From NCBI RefSeq assembly GCF_935825525.1, contig NZ_CAKXZT010000190.1, positions 31,482-95,481 on the forward strand: DNA of 64,000 nucleotides, in the 5' to 3' direction. The stretch comes from Mesorhizobium escarrei (GTDB taxonomy: Bacteria > Pseudomonadota > Alphaproteobacteria > Rhizobiales > Rhizobiaceae). The notes beneath the pieces are model-generated. The model saw nothing but the letters and a program-made list of their open reading frames with translations, made no database searches and was not told the origin of the DNA. Made by a program: the position numbers and the translations under genes. The first letter of the stretch is position 1, and each line of letters begins with the position of its first letter. This document shows positions 1 to 8,365 of this stretch, piece after piece.

Positions 1-582
1 GCGACCTGCGAGGCGACGCCGCATCATCTGACGCTGAGCGCGAATGATTATGCGCAGCTTGGCACGCTGATCCAGATGAACCCGCCGGTACGCGCATCGC
101 GCCACCGCGACGGCATCTGGCGCGGCATTGCGCAAGGCATTATCGATGTGCTGGGTTCCGACCACGCCCCGCACACGCTGGCCGAAAAGGCAAAGCCCTA
201 TCCGGCCTCGCCGTCGGGCATGACCGGCGTGCAGACGCTGGTGCCGATCATGCTCGACCACGTCAATGCCGGCCGGCTGACGTTGCAGCGTTTCGTCGAC
301 CTGTCCAGCCACGGTCCGCAGCGCATCTTCGGCATGGCCAGGAAAGGCCGCATCGCTGCCGGCTACGACGCCGACTTCACGATTGTCGATCTGAAGCGCC
401 GCGAGACCATCACCAATGCGCAGGCAGGCTCGAAGGCCGGCTGGACACCCTATGACGGCAGAGAAGTGACCGGGTGGCCGGTCGGAACCGTCGTGCGCGG
501 CCGGCGTGTGATGTGGGAGGGCGAGATCGTCACCCTCGGACAGGGCCGGGCGGTGGAGTTTTCCGAGGCGCTAGCGGTTTAG
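1..582 (+). CDS. pyrC: Dihydroorotase, 3' part (5' end outside window)
   Basis: The frame is open from the first base of the window and encodes the last ~193 residues of a cyclic amidohydrolase. Dihydroorotase interconverts N-carbamoyl-aspartate and dihydroorotate in cytosolic pyrimidine synthesis. The motif SDHAPH (Asp codon at bases 160-162) carries the catalytic aspartate typical of the family, and the C-terminal part (ADFTIVD, then VRGRRVMWEGEI) is the usual small beta-domain that closes amidohydrolases. The metal-binding HxH and lysine lie upstream of the window. Rhizobia often carry more than one dihydroorotase-like gene, so activity against another cyclic amide (allantoin, hydantoin) cannot be excluded from this fragment. 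No partner gene is visible downstream. Confidence 0.8.
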   Translation, partial: ATCEATPHHLTLSANDYAQLGTLIQMNPPVRASRHRDGIWRGIAQGIIDVLGSDHAPHTLAEKAKPYPASPSGMTGVQTLVPIMLDHVNAGRLTLQRFVDLSSHGPQRIFGMARKGRIAAGYDADFTIVDLKRRETITNAQAGSKAGWTPYDGREVTGWPVGTVVRGRRVMWEGEIVTLGQGRAVEFSEALAV

Positions 583-629
583 ATCGGCGGACTTTCAAAT
601 CGCATCGTACCGCCGCTTATCTTCTGTTT

Positions 630-672
630 GAGCATCGGATTTTCCCAAAAACCGGTATCCACTCCGATGCTC
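630..672. repeat. REP-like palindrome
   Basis: An imperfect inverted repeat: GAGCATCGGA at 630-639 pairs with TCCGATGCTC at 663-672, with an inner AAACCGGT core. The layout (outer arms, CCCAAAA, ACCGGT, TCCACT) is a diverged version of the elements at 15382, 37004 and 38026 in this window. It sits just after the dihydroorotase stop and before the convergent secreted-protein gene, so it may form a hairpin in either transcript. Confidence 0.6.
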
Positions 673-706
673 TGGGCGGGCTTGAGGGTAGGAGAGGCAA
701 TGCCGC

Positions 707-1525
707 TCAATCCCCTGCGACGAAGAACGTCCACTGTCCATCCGGGGTGATGCCGACGCGGTAGAAGATGTAGGCGCCGAACTGCTTCATGCTGTCATAG
801 TCGCCGGCGGTGACGATCTTGAACAGCTCGACCCGCTGCCTGGCATCGAGCTTGTCCAGCGGCAGCGCGAAGAAATATGGCCAGACGTAGAGCTCCTGCG
901 GCGTGCCGACATCGACATGGACATAGCCGGCACTGAGCACCTCTTCCAGGATGGCGAGGATTTCCTGGCCTTCCGCGTCGCCCGAAAGCCCTTTCAGGAA
1001 GGTGATCGGGTCGCCTTCGATCTCGCTCAGCGACAATTGGGTCATCGCATCGCCGTGGCCGATCAGCGGTCGGAGCTTTTCGATGTCGCCGCTCTTGCAG
1101 GCCTCGATGATCAAATCGTGCATGCGCCTGACCGGCTCCGGCAGCTTGCCGAGATCGTAGACGACCTCGGGCAAGGGTTCATCCGGGTCGGCTTGCGGAT
1201 TGGCTATGCCACCATCGTCTGTTGGCCCGCCCGGTTCGACCTGTTCCCGTTCGTCGGGCGGCGTCGGTTGGCTGGCCGCAGGCGGCGTCGCGCCGAGCGG
1301 GCCGGGCGTCGGCACCGCGGTTCCGGGCGGCGACATGTCGTCGTCGGCGGGCGGCGTGACTGGCGAGGGCAGGTCCTCGCGCTTGATTTCACTCAAAGCA
1401 TAGGCGGGGCTGATTGCGAGGCAAAGCGCCAGCGGAAACGCGGCGCAAAAAGCGGCGAGCTGGATGCTGAGGGCCAAGCCACGCGGCTGGCCTGACGTCG
1501 AAAAATTCACCGCCTGCCTCTCCAT
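707..1525 (-). CDS. Conserved hypothetical secreted protein
   Basis: About 272 residues. Residues ~15-44 form a hydrophobic signal-like segment ending in AYALS, so the protein is probably exported. Residues ~50-115 are a low-complexity Pro/Ala/Asp/Glu-rich linker. The C-terminal ~150 residues (from VVYDLGKLPEPV) are a compact acidic domain with no motif that I can name; its end (GAYIFYRVGITPDGQWTFFV) reads like a fold seen in small rhizobial periplasmic proteins. A GTG five codons in follows a GAGAGGCAGG stretch and could be the real start. Function unknown. Convergent with pyrC. Confidence 0.7.
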   Translation of the reverse strand: MERQAVNFSTSGQPRGLALSIQLAAFCAAFPLALCLAISPAYALSEIKREDLPSPVTPPADDDMSPPGTAVPTPGPLGATPPAASQPTPPDEREQVEPGGPTDDGGIANPQADPDEPLPEVVYDLGKLPEPVRRMHDLIIEACKSGDIEKLRPLIGHGDAMTQLSLSEIEGDPITFLKGLSGDAEGQEILAILEEVLSAGYVHVDVGTPQELYVWPYFFALPLDKLDARQRVELFKIVTAGDYDSMKQFGAYIFYRVGITPDGQWTFFVAGD

Positions 1526-1628
1526 GATTCCGTCCAGATGCCCAGGCCCTTACAGGTGCCGAGGCCCGCCCAGGTACCCGTGGCATAACGCCCAGGCGGC
1601 ACGCGTTGGTCAACGAGCCTGATGCCGG

Positions 1629-1886
1629 TCAGTGCCGCAGCCGTCCTGGTTCGAAGGCCCCGGCTATCACCTTTTCACGCATGCGGTCGAGCAGGGCAAG
1701 GGCCGAGGTCTCGCCATTGGCGCGCAGCATCTCGCCGAACGCGGTTTCGAGGGCCGCCTCGGCGATGATTTCCGGCTCGATTCCGGCCGAAAGCCCTTCC
1801 GCCCAGGCCTCGCTGTGGCTTTCCACTGCAGTCAGGCGCTTTTCTTCCCTGACCAGCGCGTCGATGTCGTTGACGCCATGTTCCAT
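1629..1886 (-). CDS. Small conserved hypothetical protein (85 aa)
   Basis: A short acidic, alpha-helical, soluble protein (MEHGVNDIDALVREEKR...) with no signal peptide or membrane segment. The ATG at 1886 is preferred over an upstream in-frame TTG because AGGGTGG lies at good spacing before it. I do not recognise a family. The opposite strand is also open here, but its translation is rich in Arg/Ser/Ala and looks like a shadow. Expression is likely from the AT-rich gap upstream (1887-2230). Confidence 0.5.
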   Translation of the reverse strand: MEHGVNDIDALVREEKRLTAVESHSEAWAEGLSAGIEPEIIAEAALETAFGEMLRANGETSALALLDRMREKVIAGAFEPGRLRH

Positions 1887-2230
1887 TGCGATGTCCACCC
1901 TTTTCAAGCGGCGATCCGGCGGATGCGGATCAGGCTTGGGCTGTCCCTTTTACACGCAGGTTAAGTAAGTACTTGTAAATACGACATTTCTGGGGTCGTT
2001 TCGACAAGGGTTCGTCACGTTTTGCAAACCTGCGTTCGATCCGATTCAAACTTAGCCGATTAGGCCGGCGAGCGGGATGAAAACCTTCAGTTTGAGTTAA
2101 TTCCACATCCGCGCCGTAACGTTTCGTTAACACCGTTGCAGAAGTGCAACACAACGATTGCACCAAGACGCAACCGAAACACAAGCGGGCCGAACACAAG
2201 CGAGCCGGACACAAGCAGGGGGAGCCAGGG
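1887..2230. other. Intergenic region, AT-richer, with short tandem repeat
   Basis: No gene seen. The stretch is clearly AT-richer than its neighbours (runs such as TAAGTAAGTACTTGTAAATAC and TTAACACCG) and is the likely promoter region for the small minus-strand gene at 1629. Its right end holds three 15-bp tandem units (2179-2223). Confidence 0.5.
2179..2223. repeat. 15-bp tandem repeat, three copies
   Basis: Three head-to-tail units that begin ACACAAGCG/ACACAAGCA at 2179, 2194 and 2209, each 15 bp, with 2-4 differences between units. The array ends 7 bp before the stop of the minus-strand TIGR02301-like gene, so it lies in that gene's 3' untranslated region. Confidence 0.7.
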
Positions 2231-2608
2231 TCAGTTGCCGTAGCGCGAGGCGATGTCGCGCGACAGCGTCTCGCCTTCCTTCATGTAGCGGCTTATGGCT
2301 TCGGTCGCCGAGGCGGTACACTGCGTGTAGGTGCCGCCGAAGGAGCGGTAGCCGCGGTTGAAGCTGGCGATGAAGCGGGCGCGCCGCTCCGGGTTCGGGT
2401 TTTCCGAAGCAATCAGCTTCTCCATCTCGACCCGCCACTGGTCGCCCTTCTCGCCGCACAGGTTACGCAGGAAATGCAGCGAGCCAAGCACCTCGGCCAA
2501 CCGCATCAGCCCCGGCTCGAACGGCGACTCGGCGGCCATAGCCGGCTGCGCCCCGATTGCCGTACTGGCGGCGAGGCAAGCTGCAAGGAAAACCGATGCG
2601 CGGATCAT
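2231..2608 (-). CDS. TIGR02301 family secreted protein
   Basis: About 125 residues, with an N-terminal signal peptide (MIRASVFLAACLAAS..., Ala-rich cleavage region before AESPFEPG). The mature part contains the pattern SLHFLRNLCGE, then FNRGYRSFGGTYTQCT and a helical tail, which matches a small alphaproteobacterial family described only by its model name (TIGR02301). Two cysteines could form a disulfide in the periplasm. The ATG at 2608 is chosen; an in-frame TTG seven codons upstream is possible. Function unknown. Confidence 0.7.
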   Translation of the reverse strand: MIRASVFLAACLAASTAIGAQPAMAAESPFEPGLMRLAEVLGSLHFLRNLCGEKGDQWRVEMEKLIASENPNPERRARFIASFNRGYRSFGGTYTQCTASATEAISRYMKEGETLSRDIASRYGN

Positions 2609-2657
2609 CCAATCTATGTGGCCAAACAATTTGTCGCCTGCAAGGAGATTTTAGAGG

Positions 2658-3077
2658 TTACGCCTCTGCATTCCTGAGCAATTCGTCGGCAACGGCAAAC
2701 ACCGAAGCGGCAAGCGGCAGCGCCGTCATTTCGCTGAGTGTATAGAAGGCGGCGGTCTCGGCGTCGTCGCTGGCCACGGGCTCGCCGCCGGCATAGGTGG
2801 CGCCGAATACCGTCAGCAGATAGTCGACCGGGTGCCCATCGCTGCCGCCGTCGATGTGGATTTCCCGAAGGGGGCGGTAGGTGTGCGCATGCAACCCGGT
2901 TTCCTCCAACAATTCGCGCTGCGCGGCTTGTTCCAGCGTTTCGCCGGCCTCGACCTTGCCGCCTGGAAACGCGTAAAATCCTTGCGAAGGCTGCCGCGCC
3001 CGCTTGACCAGCAGCACCGTGTCGCCGCGGACAATGGCGACCGATACAGCCGGGAGTATTTTGCGCATCTCGTCCAT
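2658..3077 (-). CDS. Nudix hydrolase
   Basis: 139 residues. The Nudix box is complete: GGKVEAGE, then REL, then EETGL (about residues 39-59), which binds Mg2+ and hydrolyses a nucleoside diphosphate linked to a group X. Length and the N-terminal strand (VSVAIVRGDTVLLVKR) match small stand-alone Nudix enzymes of the ADP-ribose or NADH pyrophosphatase-like group. The substrate cannot be told from sequence. It is divergent from the YedK-like gene at 3203 with ~125 bp between starts, so they may share a promoter region. Confidence 0.85.
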   Translation of the reverse strand: MDEMRKILPAVSVAIVRGDTVLLVKRARQPSQGFYAFPGGKVEAGETLEQAAQRELLEETGLHAHTYRPLREIHIDGGSDGHPVDYLLTVFGATYAGGEPVASDDAETAAFYTLSEMTALPLAASVFAVADELLRNAEA

Positions 3078-3202
3078 GGGTCTCCGATCGCCGTTTGCCG
3101 CAGCCGGTTGCGGACCGGTCGGCGAGAGGAAGCATTAGCGGTTGCGCAACGCCGGTTCCATCGCCACCTTCACATCCGACCAATCCAACGAGTTTTTAGC
3201 TT

Positions 3203-3970
3203 ATGTGCGGACGTTTCGCCTTGACCGCCACGCCGGACCGGGCCGCCGCTTTTCTCGGTCTGCCAGAACTGGAGGATTTCCCGGCCCGCTACAACATCGC
3301 ACCGACGCAGCCGGTGCTGATGGCGATTGCAGGCTTGCCGCGGGCGCCAGGCTCGAACCTGCCAGACCGGCAGCCGATGCTGGTGCGCTGGGGGCTGATC
3401 CCGGCGTGGGTGAAGGACACGCGTGAGTTTCCGCTGCTGTTCAACGCGCGATCGGAGGGAGCAGCGGAAAAGGCCTCGTTTCGCGCCGCCATGCGCCATC
3501 GCCGCGCTTTGGTGCCGGCTTCCGGCTTCTATGAATGGCGTCAATCAGGCGGCAAGAGGGGACAGCCCTATTGGGTGCGGCCGAAGCATGGCGGGCTTGT
3601 CGCCTTCGCCGGACTGATCGAGACCTATGCCGAGCCGGGCGGCTCGGAGATGGACACCGGCGCCATCCTGACCGTCAACGCCAATGCCGACATTGCCCAT
3701 ATCCACGACCGCATGCCGGTTGTGATAGATCCGCAGGATTTCGCCCGCTGGCTGGATTGCCGCACGCGCGAGCCGCGCGATGTGGCCGACCTGCTCAGAC
3801 CGGCACAACTCGATTTCTTCGAGGCCGTCCCGGTTTCCGACCTCGTCAACAAGGTCGCCAACACCGGACCGGAGATTCAGGAAAGGGCCATGGTGGAGCC
3901 GGAGCCCGAGAAGGCCAGGCGCCGGAAGCCGGGCGCGGACGACAGTCAGATGAGCTTGTTTCAGCAGTAG
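3203..3970 (+). CDS. SOS response-associated protein, YedK/HMCES (SRAP) family
   Basis: 255 residues, normal for the SRAP family. Cys2 directly after the start Met (MCGRF) is the catalytic residue that forms a thiazolidine crosslink with abasic sites in single-stranded DNA. The family's asparagine (YNIAPTQ), the FNARSE segment, the ASGFYEW segment and the active-site histidine in IHDRMPV are all present. The protein shields abasic sites at replication forks. The C-terminal ~25 residues are a charged tail (EKARRRKPG). No LexA box was identified upstream. Confidence 0.92.
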   Translation: MCGRFALTATPDRAAAFLGLPELEDFPARYNIAPTQPVLMAIAGLPRAPGSNLPDRQPMLVRWGLIPAWVKDTREFPLLFNARSEGAAEKASFRAAMRHRRALVPASGFYEWRQSGGKRGQPYWVRPKHGGLVAFAGLIETYAEPGGSEMDTGAILTVNANADIAHIHDRMPVVIDPQDFARWLDCRTREPRDVADLLRPAQLDFFEAVPVSDLVNKVANTGPEIQERAMVEPEPEKARRRKPGADDSQMSLFQQ

Positions 3971-4048
3971 CTGCTATTTTCTGGGGCGCTTCAGCGCCTT
4001 CATTGCCGGCGCTCCCATTTACTGGCGAACGGCCGGGCGCGCGTCACA

Positions 4049-4204
4049 TCAGGCAGCGCGCGGCGATGTGATCTTCTGCACCGGCTTCTTCTTCTTCGCT
4101 GTGTGGAGAAGGGCGGCGACAATCGCGGCTGGGCCGATCGCCCGGTATTGGCTGGCGAGCGCCGGTTGCTTGGCGCTGCTGGAGTCCTGCTTGGCTCGAG
4201 GCAT
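4049..4204 (-). CDS. Small basic conserved hypothetical protein (51 aa)
   Basis: A 51-residue Lys/Ala-rich protein beginning MPRAKQDSS. GGAAGAG lies at good distance before the ATG at 4204, which favours this start over the longer open frame. The middle segment (ALASQYRAIGPAAIVAALL) is a short amphipathic helix, and the C-terminus holds KKKKPVQK. Such size and charge fit a nucleic-acid-binding or ribosome-associated peptide, but no family is recognised. Confidence 0.5.
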   Translation of the reverse strand: MPRAKQDSSSAKQPALASQYRAIGPAAIVAALLHTAKKKKPVQKITSPRAA

Positions 4205-4591
4205 TTTTCTCTTCCCTAGTAACGTCTTCGTGTCCGCGTTTGCTGGTCGAATCCGACCAAATCGTGACATCTGGTGATCTAGCCGGCGAATGTTTCATGA
4301 CTGTGCCGAGATGTTTAATAAAATGTTTCATTGCGTCATTACCTGTGATCAAGCGACTCTTTTGCCGAAAGTTGCGACTTGACGGCAACACTGGGTGAGG
4401 CGATAAAGCCGCTCATGAGAACGTCTTTCGCCATTTGTGGCATCTGCATTATTGGCTAGCTTCGCGCTGGTCCGGACGTTTTCGCCTATCTTCCTTCTAG
4501 AGTGGACAAACGCCCCGGCCAGCAGGCTGGTGGCTGATTGCATCTCGGCGCAAGTGGCCCAACCAAAAATTAACGCACCGGGAAGGCACGA
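4205..4591. other. Intergenic region upstream of cysS
   Basis: No gene recognised. AT-richer around 4270-4400, with two TGTTTCAT copies near 4290 and 4323. This region must hold the divergent promoters for the small basic protein and for the cysS operon. I see no T-box leader or tRNA. Confidence 0.4.
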
Positions 4592-6061
4592 ATGTCTGAC
4601 GCATCGAAGGGCCTGCGCCTCTACAACACGCTGACGCGGACCAAGGAGGATTTCTTCCCGATCGATCCGCGCAATGTGCGCATGTATGTCTGCGGCCCGA
4701 CGGTCTACGACTTTGCCCATATCGGCAACGCGCGGCCAGTAATCGTCTTCGACGTGCTGTTTCGTCTGCTGCGCCATCTCTACGGGCAAGCGCACGTCAC
4801 CTATGTGCGCAACATCACGGATGTCGACGACAAGATCAATGACCGCGCACTGCGCGATTTCGGCGCCGAGATTGCCTCGGGAAAGCTGTCGCTGAACGAG
4901 GCGATCCGGCGGGTCACCGAAAAGACCGCCGACCAGTTCCACAAGGATGTGGCGACGCTCGGCTGCCTGCAACCTACGGTCGAGCCGCGCGCCACTGAAT
5001 TCGTCGAGCCGCGCGCCGATGGCAAAGTCGACATGATCTCCTTGATTCAACGCTTGATCGAACGCGGCCATGCCTATGTTGCGGCAGGCGAAGTTCTGTT
5101 CGATACGGCCTCGATGCCGGATTACGGCCAATTGTCGAAGCGCAATCTCGACGAACAGCAGGCCGGCGCTCGCGTCGCCGTCGATCCACACAAGAAGAAT
5201 CCTGGCGATTTCGTGCTGTGGAAGCTGTCATCGCCGGAAGAGCCGGGCTGGGACAGCCCGTGGGGCAGGGGCCGGCCAGGCTGGCACATCGAGTGCTCGG
5301 CGATGTCGGCCGCCTATCTCGGCGAGGTCTTCGACATCCATGGCGGCGGGCTCGACCTGATCTTCCCGCACCACGAGAACGAGATCGCCCAGTCGCGCTG
5401 CGCCCACGGCACCGATGTGATGGCCAAGGTGTGGATGCACAACGGCTTCCTGCAGGTCGAGGGGCAGAAGATGTCCAAGAGCCTGGGCAACTTCTACTCG
5501 ATCAACGAGTTGCTGGAGACGGAGACCTTTGGCGGCCGCAGATGGCCGGGCGAGGTGCTCAGGCTGGCGATGCTGATGACGCATTATCGCGACCCGATCG
5601 ACTTTTCCGTGCGCAAGCTGGAAGAGGCGGAAAATACGCTGCGCAAATGGAAGCGGGCGGCGGACCTTGTGCCAGCGGCGGCAAAGCAATTGCCGGTAGA
5701 AGTGGTGGAAGCCCTGTCGGACGATCTCGCAACCTATCCTGCGTTCCAAGTGCTGACCCGGCTTGCTGGTGAGGCCGTGGATTTCAATGCTGCCGGTGAT
5801 GGCAACGCAACCGCGTGCAACGATGCTGCCGCTTCGCTGAAGGCGGCGTTGCTGTTCCTTGGCTTCGACGTTACGCCGGCCAAGGTTGATGAAGACGCCA
5901 TCGCCAGGGCGATCGCCAAGCGCCTGACCCTCATCGCTGCAGGAAATTGGGCCGAGGCCGACCGCATCCGTGCCGAATTGCTGGCGCAAGGTATCCAGCT
6001 GAAGGACGGCAAGGACCCCGTCACCAGCGCCCGCATCACCACCTGGGAGGTAAAAAGATGA
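4592..6061 (+). CDS. cysS: Cysteinyl-tRNA synthetase
   Basis: 489 residues. Charges tRNA-Cys with cysteine in the cytosol. The zinc ligand cysteine is in MYVCGPTVYD (Cys34), the class I signature HIGN is at residues 43-46, the second zinc site (WHIECSAM, then HHENEIAQ) is present, and KMSKS is at about 293-297. Length is normal. The stop overlaps the next ATG by four bases (ATGA at 6058-6061), so it heads a translationally coupled operon with VOC, GFA, GFA, pip and cimA genes. Confidence 0.98.
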   Translation: MSDASKGLRLYNTLTRTKEDFFPIDPRNVRMYVCGPTVYDFAHIGNARPVIVFDVLFRLLRHLYGQAHVTYVRNITDVDDKINDRALRDFGAEIASGKLSLNEAIRRVTEKTADQFHKDVATLGCLQPTVEPRATEFVEPRADGKVDMISLIQRLIERGHAYVAAGEVLFDTASMPDYGQLSKRNLDEQQAGARVAVDPHKKNPGDFVLWKLSSPEEPGWDSPWGRGRPGWHIECSAMSAAYLGEVFDIHGGGLDLIFPHHENEIAQSRCAHGTDVMAKVWMHNGFLQVEGQKMSKSLGNFYSINELLETETFGGRRWPGEVLRLAMLMTHYRDPIDFSVRKLEEAENTLRKWKRAADLVPAAAKQLPVEVVEALSDDLATYPAFQVLTRLAGEAVDFNAAGDGNATACNDAAASLKAALLFLGFDVTPAKVDEDAIARAIAKRLTLIAAGNWAEADRIRAELLAQGIQLKDGKDPVTSARITTWEVKR

Positions 6062-6444
6062 TCGATCATCTTGGCATCACCGTTTCCGATTTCGACGCGT
6101 CGAAGGCGTTTTATGACAAGACGATGGCGCCGCTCGGTGCCTCACTGCTCTACATGGTGCCGCAGGAATATACCGGCGGGGCCAAGGTCGGCGGCTATGG
6201 CCGCGACCGGCCGGTGTTTTGGCTGCATCAAGGCAAGGACAAGCCGAAGGACCGCCAGCATGTCGCCTTCACCGCGCGCAGCCGCGCCGAAGTCGATGCC
6301 TTCCACGCCGCCGCCATTGCCGCCGGCGGTAAGGATAATGGTGGGCCGGGCCTTCGTCCGCACTATCACGCGAGCTACTATGGCGCCTTTGTCTTCGACC
6401 CCGACGGCAACAATATCGAAGCCGTCTGCCATGCCCCGGAGTGA
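6058..6444 (+). CDS. VOC family (glyoxalase-like) protein
   Basis: 128 residues, one vicinal-oxygen-chelate domain: MIDHLGITVSDFDASKAFY at the start and YYGAFVFDPDGNNIEAVCH at the end. His4 and the C-terminal Glu are candidate metal ligands. Single-domain VOC proteins work as dimers in isomerisation, resistance or dioxygenase roles; the substrate here is unknown. Start chosen for the ATGA overlap with cysS. Confidence 0.88.
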   Translation: MIDHLGITVSDFDASKAFYDKTMAPLGASLLYMVPQEYTGGAKVGGYGRDRPVFWLHQGKDKPKDRQHVAFTARSRAEVDAFHAAAIAAGGKDNGGPGLRPHYHASYYGAFVFDPDGNNIEAVCHAPE

Positions 6445-6447
6445 GCG

Positions 6448-6939
6448 ATGAGCCTGGATAACAGACCGGTCTACACAGGCGGCTGCCAGTGCGGCGCCGT
6501 GCGTTTCCGTGTCGAAGGCGCGCTGGGCGACGCCTCCGTCTGTCATTGCCGCATGTGCCAGAAGGCAAGCGGCAATTTCTACCTGCCGCTGGTGTCGGTG
6601 CGTGGCGCAAAACTCGACTGGACGCGCGGCGCGCCCAAACGCTTTCGTTCCTCCAGCGCCGCCTGGCGCGGTTTTTGCGCCGATTGCGGCACGCCGCTGA
6701 CTTTCGAGGCGCCCGACGGCATCGCACTCGCCATCGCGGCCTTCGACCATGCGGAGGAGATCGCGCCGACCATCCAGTGGGGCACCGAAGCAAAACTCCC
6801 CTATGTCGATCACATCCACGAATTGCCTGGCGAGGATACGATGGCCGATATTTCGTCGTCCTCCTATCTCGCCGATCTCGTCTCTTACCAGCACCCCGAC
6901 CACGACACCGAACAATGGCCGCCGGAGGAAAGATCATGA
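6448..6939 (+). CDS. GFA family zinc protein (first copy)
   Basis: 163 residues. Carries the GFA/CENP-V fold cysteine pattern: CQCG at 13-16, CHCRMC at 32-37 and CADCG at ~76-80. Family members bind zinc; one member was described as glutathione-dependent formaldehyde-activating enzyme, but most have no proven activity. It begins 3 bp after the VOC stop and overlaps the second copy by ATGA. The 35 bases coding for the CQCG segment are identical in both copies, so this is a tandem duplicate. Confidence 0.88.
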   Translation: MSLDNRPVYTGGCQCGAVRFRVEGALGDASVCHCRMCQKASGNFYLPLVSVRGAKLDWTRGAPKRFRSSSAAWRGFCADCGTPLTFEAPDGIALAIAAFDHAEEIAPTIQWGTEAKLPYVDHIHELPGEDTMADISSSSYLADLVSYQHPDHDTEQWPPEERS

Positions 6940-7412
6940 CCGAAACCGTTCGAACCGGCGGCTGCCAGTGCGGCGCCGTGCGTTTCCGCATTCGTGGGGC
7001 GCTTGGACGCCCTTCCATCTGCCATTGCCGCATGTGCCAGAAACAGTTCGGTTCCTTCTTCGGCGCGCTGGTGACGGTGCCGAAGGATGGTGTCGAATGG
7101 GTGCGCGAGGAGCCGAGCTATTTCCAGTCGTCGGTCAACATCGATCGCGGCTTTTGCAGCCGCTGCGGCACGCCGTTGACCTACAGGCAGCCTGGCGGGC
7201 TCGAGATCGCCATCGGCGCATTTGACGATCGCTCCGACCTCGCACCGCAGATCCAGATCAACTACGCCGCCCGGCTGCCTTGGGTGGAGAAGATCTTCGA
7301 CGCACCGGTCCATGACGATCCTGACTACTACAACCGGCAGGAATCGATCATCTCCTTCCAGCATCCGGATCATGAGACGGCCAATTGGCCGCAGCAGGGC
7401 CTGAAATTATGA
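6936..7412 (+). CDS. GFA family zinc protein (second copy)
   Basis: 158 residues, paralogue of the preceding gene. Cysteine motifs are the same (CQCG, CHCRMC, CSRCG), but the middle and C-terminal regions differ (for example SSVNIDRGFC, then NYAARLPWVEKI), so the pair has diverged. The start ATG overlaps the first copy's TGA, and its own stop overlaps the pip start in the same way (ATGA at 7409-7412). Function unproven; the two copies may form a heterodimer or act on related thiol adducts. Confidence 0.88.
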   Translation: MTETVRTGGCQCGAVRFRIRGALGRPSICHCRMCQKQFGSFFGALVTVPKDGVEWVREEPSYFQSSVNIDRGFCSRCGTPLTYRQPGGLEIAIGAFDDRSDLAPQIQINYAARLPWVEKIFDAPVHDDPDYYNRQESIISFQHPDHETANWPQQGLKL

Positions 7413-8365
7413 GCAATGACCTGCGCACCCTCTATCCGGAGATCGAGGCCTTCGACTCAGGCATGCTCGATGTCGGCGATGGCCATCAGATCTATTGGGA
7501 GCGTTCCGGTACCAGGGGCGCCAAGCCGGCCGTGTTCCTGCATGGCGGACCGGGCGGCACCGTTTCGCCGAAGCACCGGCGGCTGTTCGATCCGAAGCTT
7601 TACGATGTCATCCTGTTCGACCAGCGCGGCTGCGGAAAATCGACGCCCAACGCCTCGCTCGAGGCCAACACCACCTGGCATCTGATCGCCGATATCGAGC
7701 GCCTGCGCGACATGTGCGGTTTCGACAAATGGCTGGTGTTCGGCGGCTCGTGGGGCTCGACCCTGGCGCTGGCCTATGCCGAGACGCACCCCGAGCGGGT
7801 CAGCGAACTGGTCGTGCGCGGCATCTACACGCTAACGCGTGCGGAGCTCGAATGGTATTATCAGTTCGGCGTTTCGGAAATGTTTCCCGACAAATGGGAG
7901 CGCTTCCTGGCGCCGATCCCCGAGGCCGAGCGCGGCGACATGATGGCCGCCTATCGCAAGCGGCTGGTCGGCAGCGACCGCAAGGCACAGGTCGAGGCCG
8001 CCCGCGCCTGGAGCCTGTGGGAAGGCGAGACGATCACGCTGTTGCCCGATCCGGAAACCAGCAGCACGTTTGGCGAAGACGATTACGCCGTGGCCTTCGC
8101 CCGCATCGAGAACCATTATTTCGTCCATGCTGGCTGGCTTGAGGAAGGGCAACTGCTGCGTGATACCTTCAAGTTGAAGAACATCCCCGGCACCATCGTC
8201 CATGGCCGTTACGACATGCCGTGCCCGGCGCGCTATGCCTGGGCGCTGCACAAGGCGTGGCCGAAGGCGGACTTCCATCTGGTCGAGGGCGCAGGGCATG
8301 CCTATTCGGAGCCGGGCATCCTCGACAGGCTGATCCGGGCGACTGATATGTTTGCGGGGAAATGA
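7409..8365 (+). CDS. pip: Proline iminopeptidase
   Basis: 318 residues, alpha/beta hydrolase family S33. Removes N-terminal proline from peptides in the cytosol. Seen: the oxyanion segment FLHGGPGG, DQRGCGKS, the nucleophile elbow GGSWGSTLAL (Ser), the acid in HGRYDMPCP (Asp) and the histidine in EGAGHAYSEP. Length matches the family. Both ends overlap neighbours by four bases (GFA before, cimA after). Confidence 0.94.
   Translation: MSNDLRTLYPEIEAFDSGMLDVGDGHQIYWERSGTRGAKPAVFLHGGPGGTVSPKHRRLFDPKLYDVILFDQRGCGKSTPNASLEANTTWHLIADIERLRDMCGFDKWLVFGGSWGSTLALAYAETHPERVSELVVRGIYTLTRAELEWYYQFGVSEMFPDKWERFLAPIPEAERGDMMAAYRKRLVGSDRKAQVEAARAWSLWEGETITLLPDPETSSTFGEDDYAVAFARIENHYFVHAGWLEEGQLLRDTFKLKNIPGTIVHGRYDMPCPARYAWALHKAWPKADFHLVEGAGHAYSEPGILDRLIRATDMFAGK

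Noticed and set aside
2144..2677. Plus-strand open frame of ~177 codons opposite the TIGR02301 gene
   Set aside because: Composition is rich in Arg/Ala/Gly/His with no family pattern, and the minus strand encodes a protein with a signal peptide and family motif.
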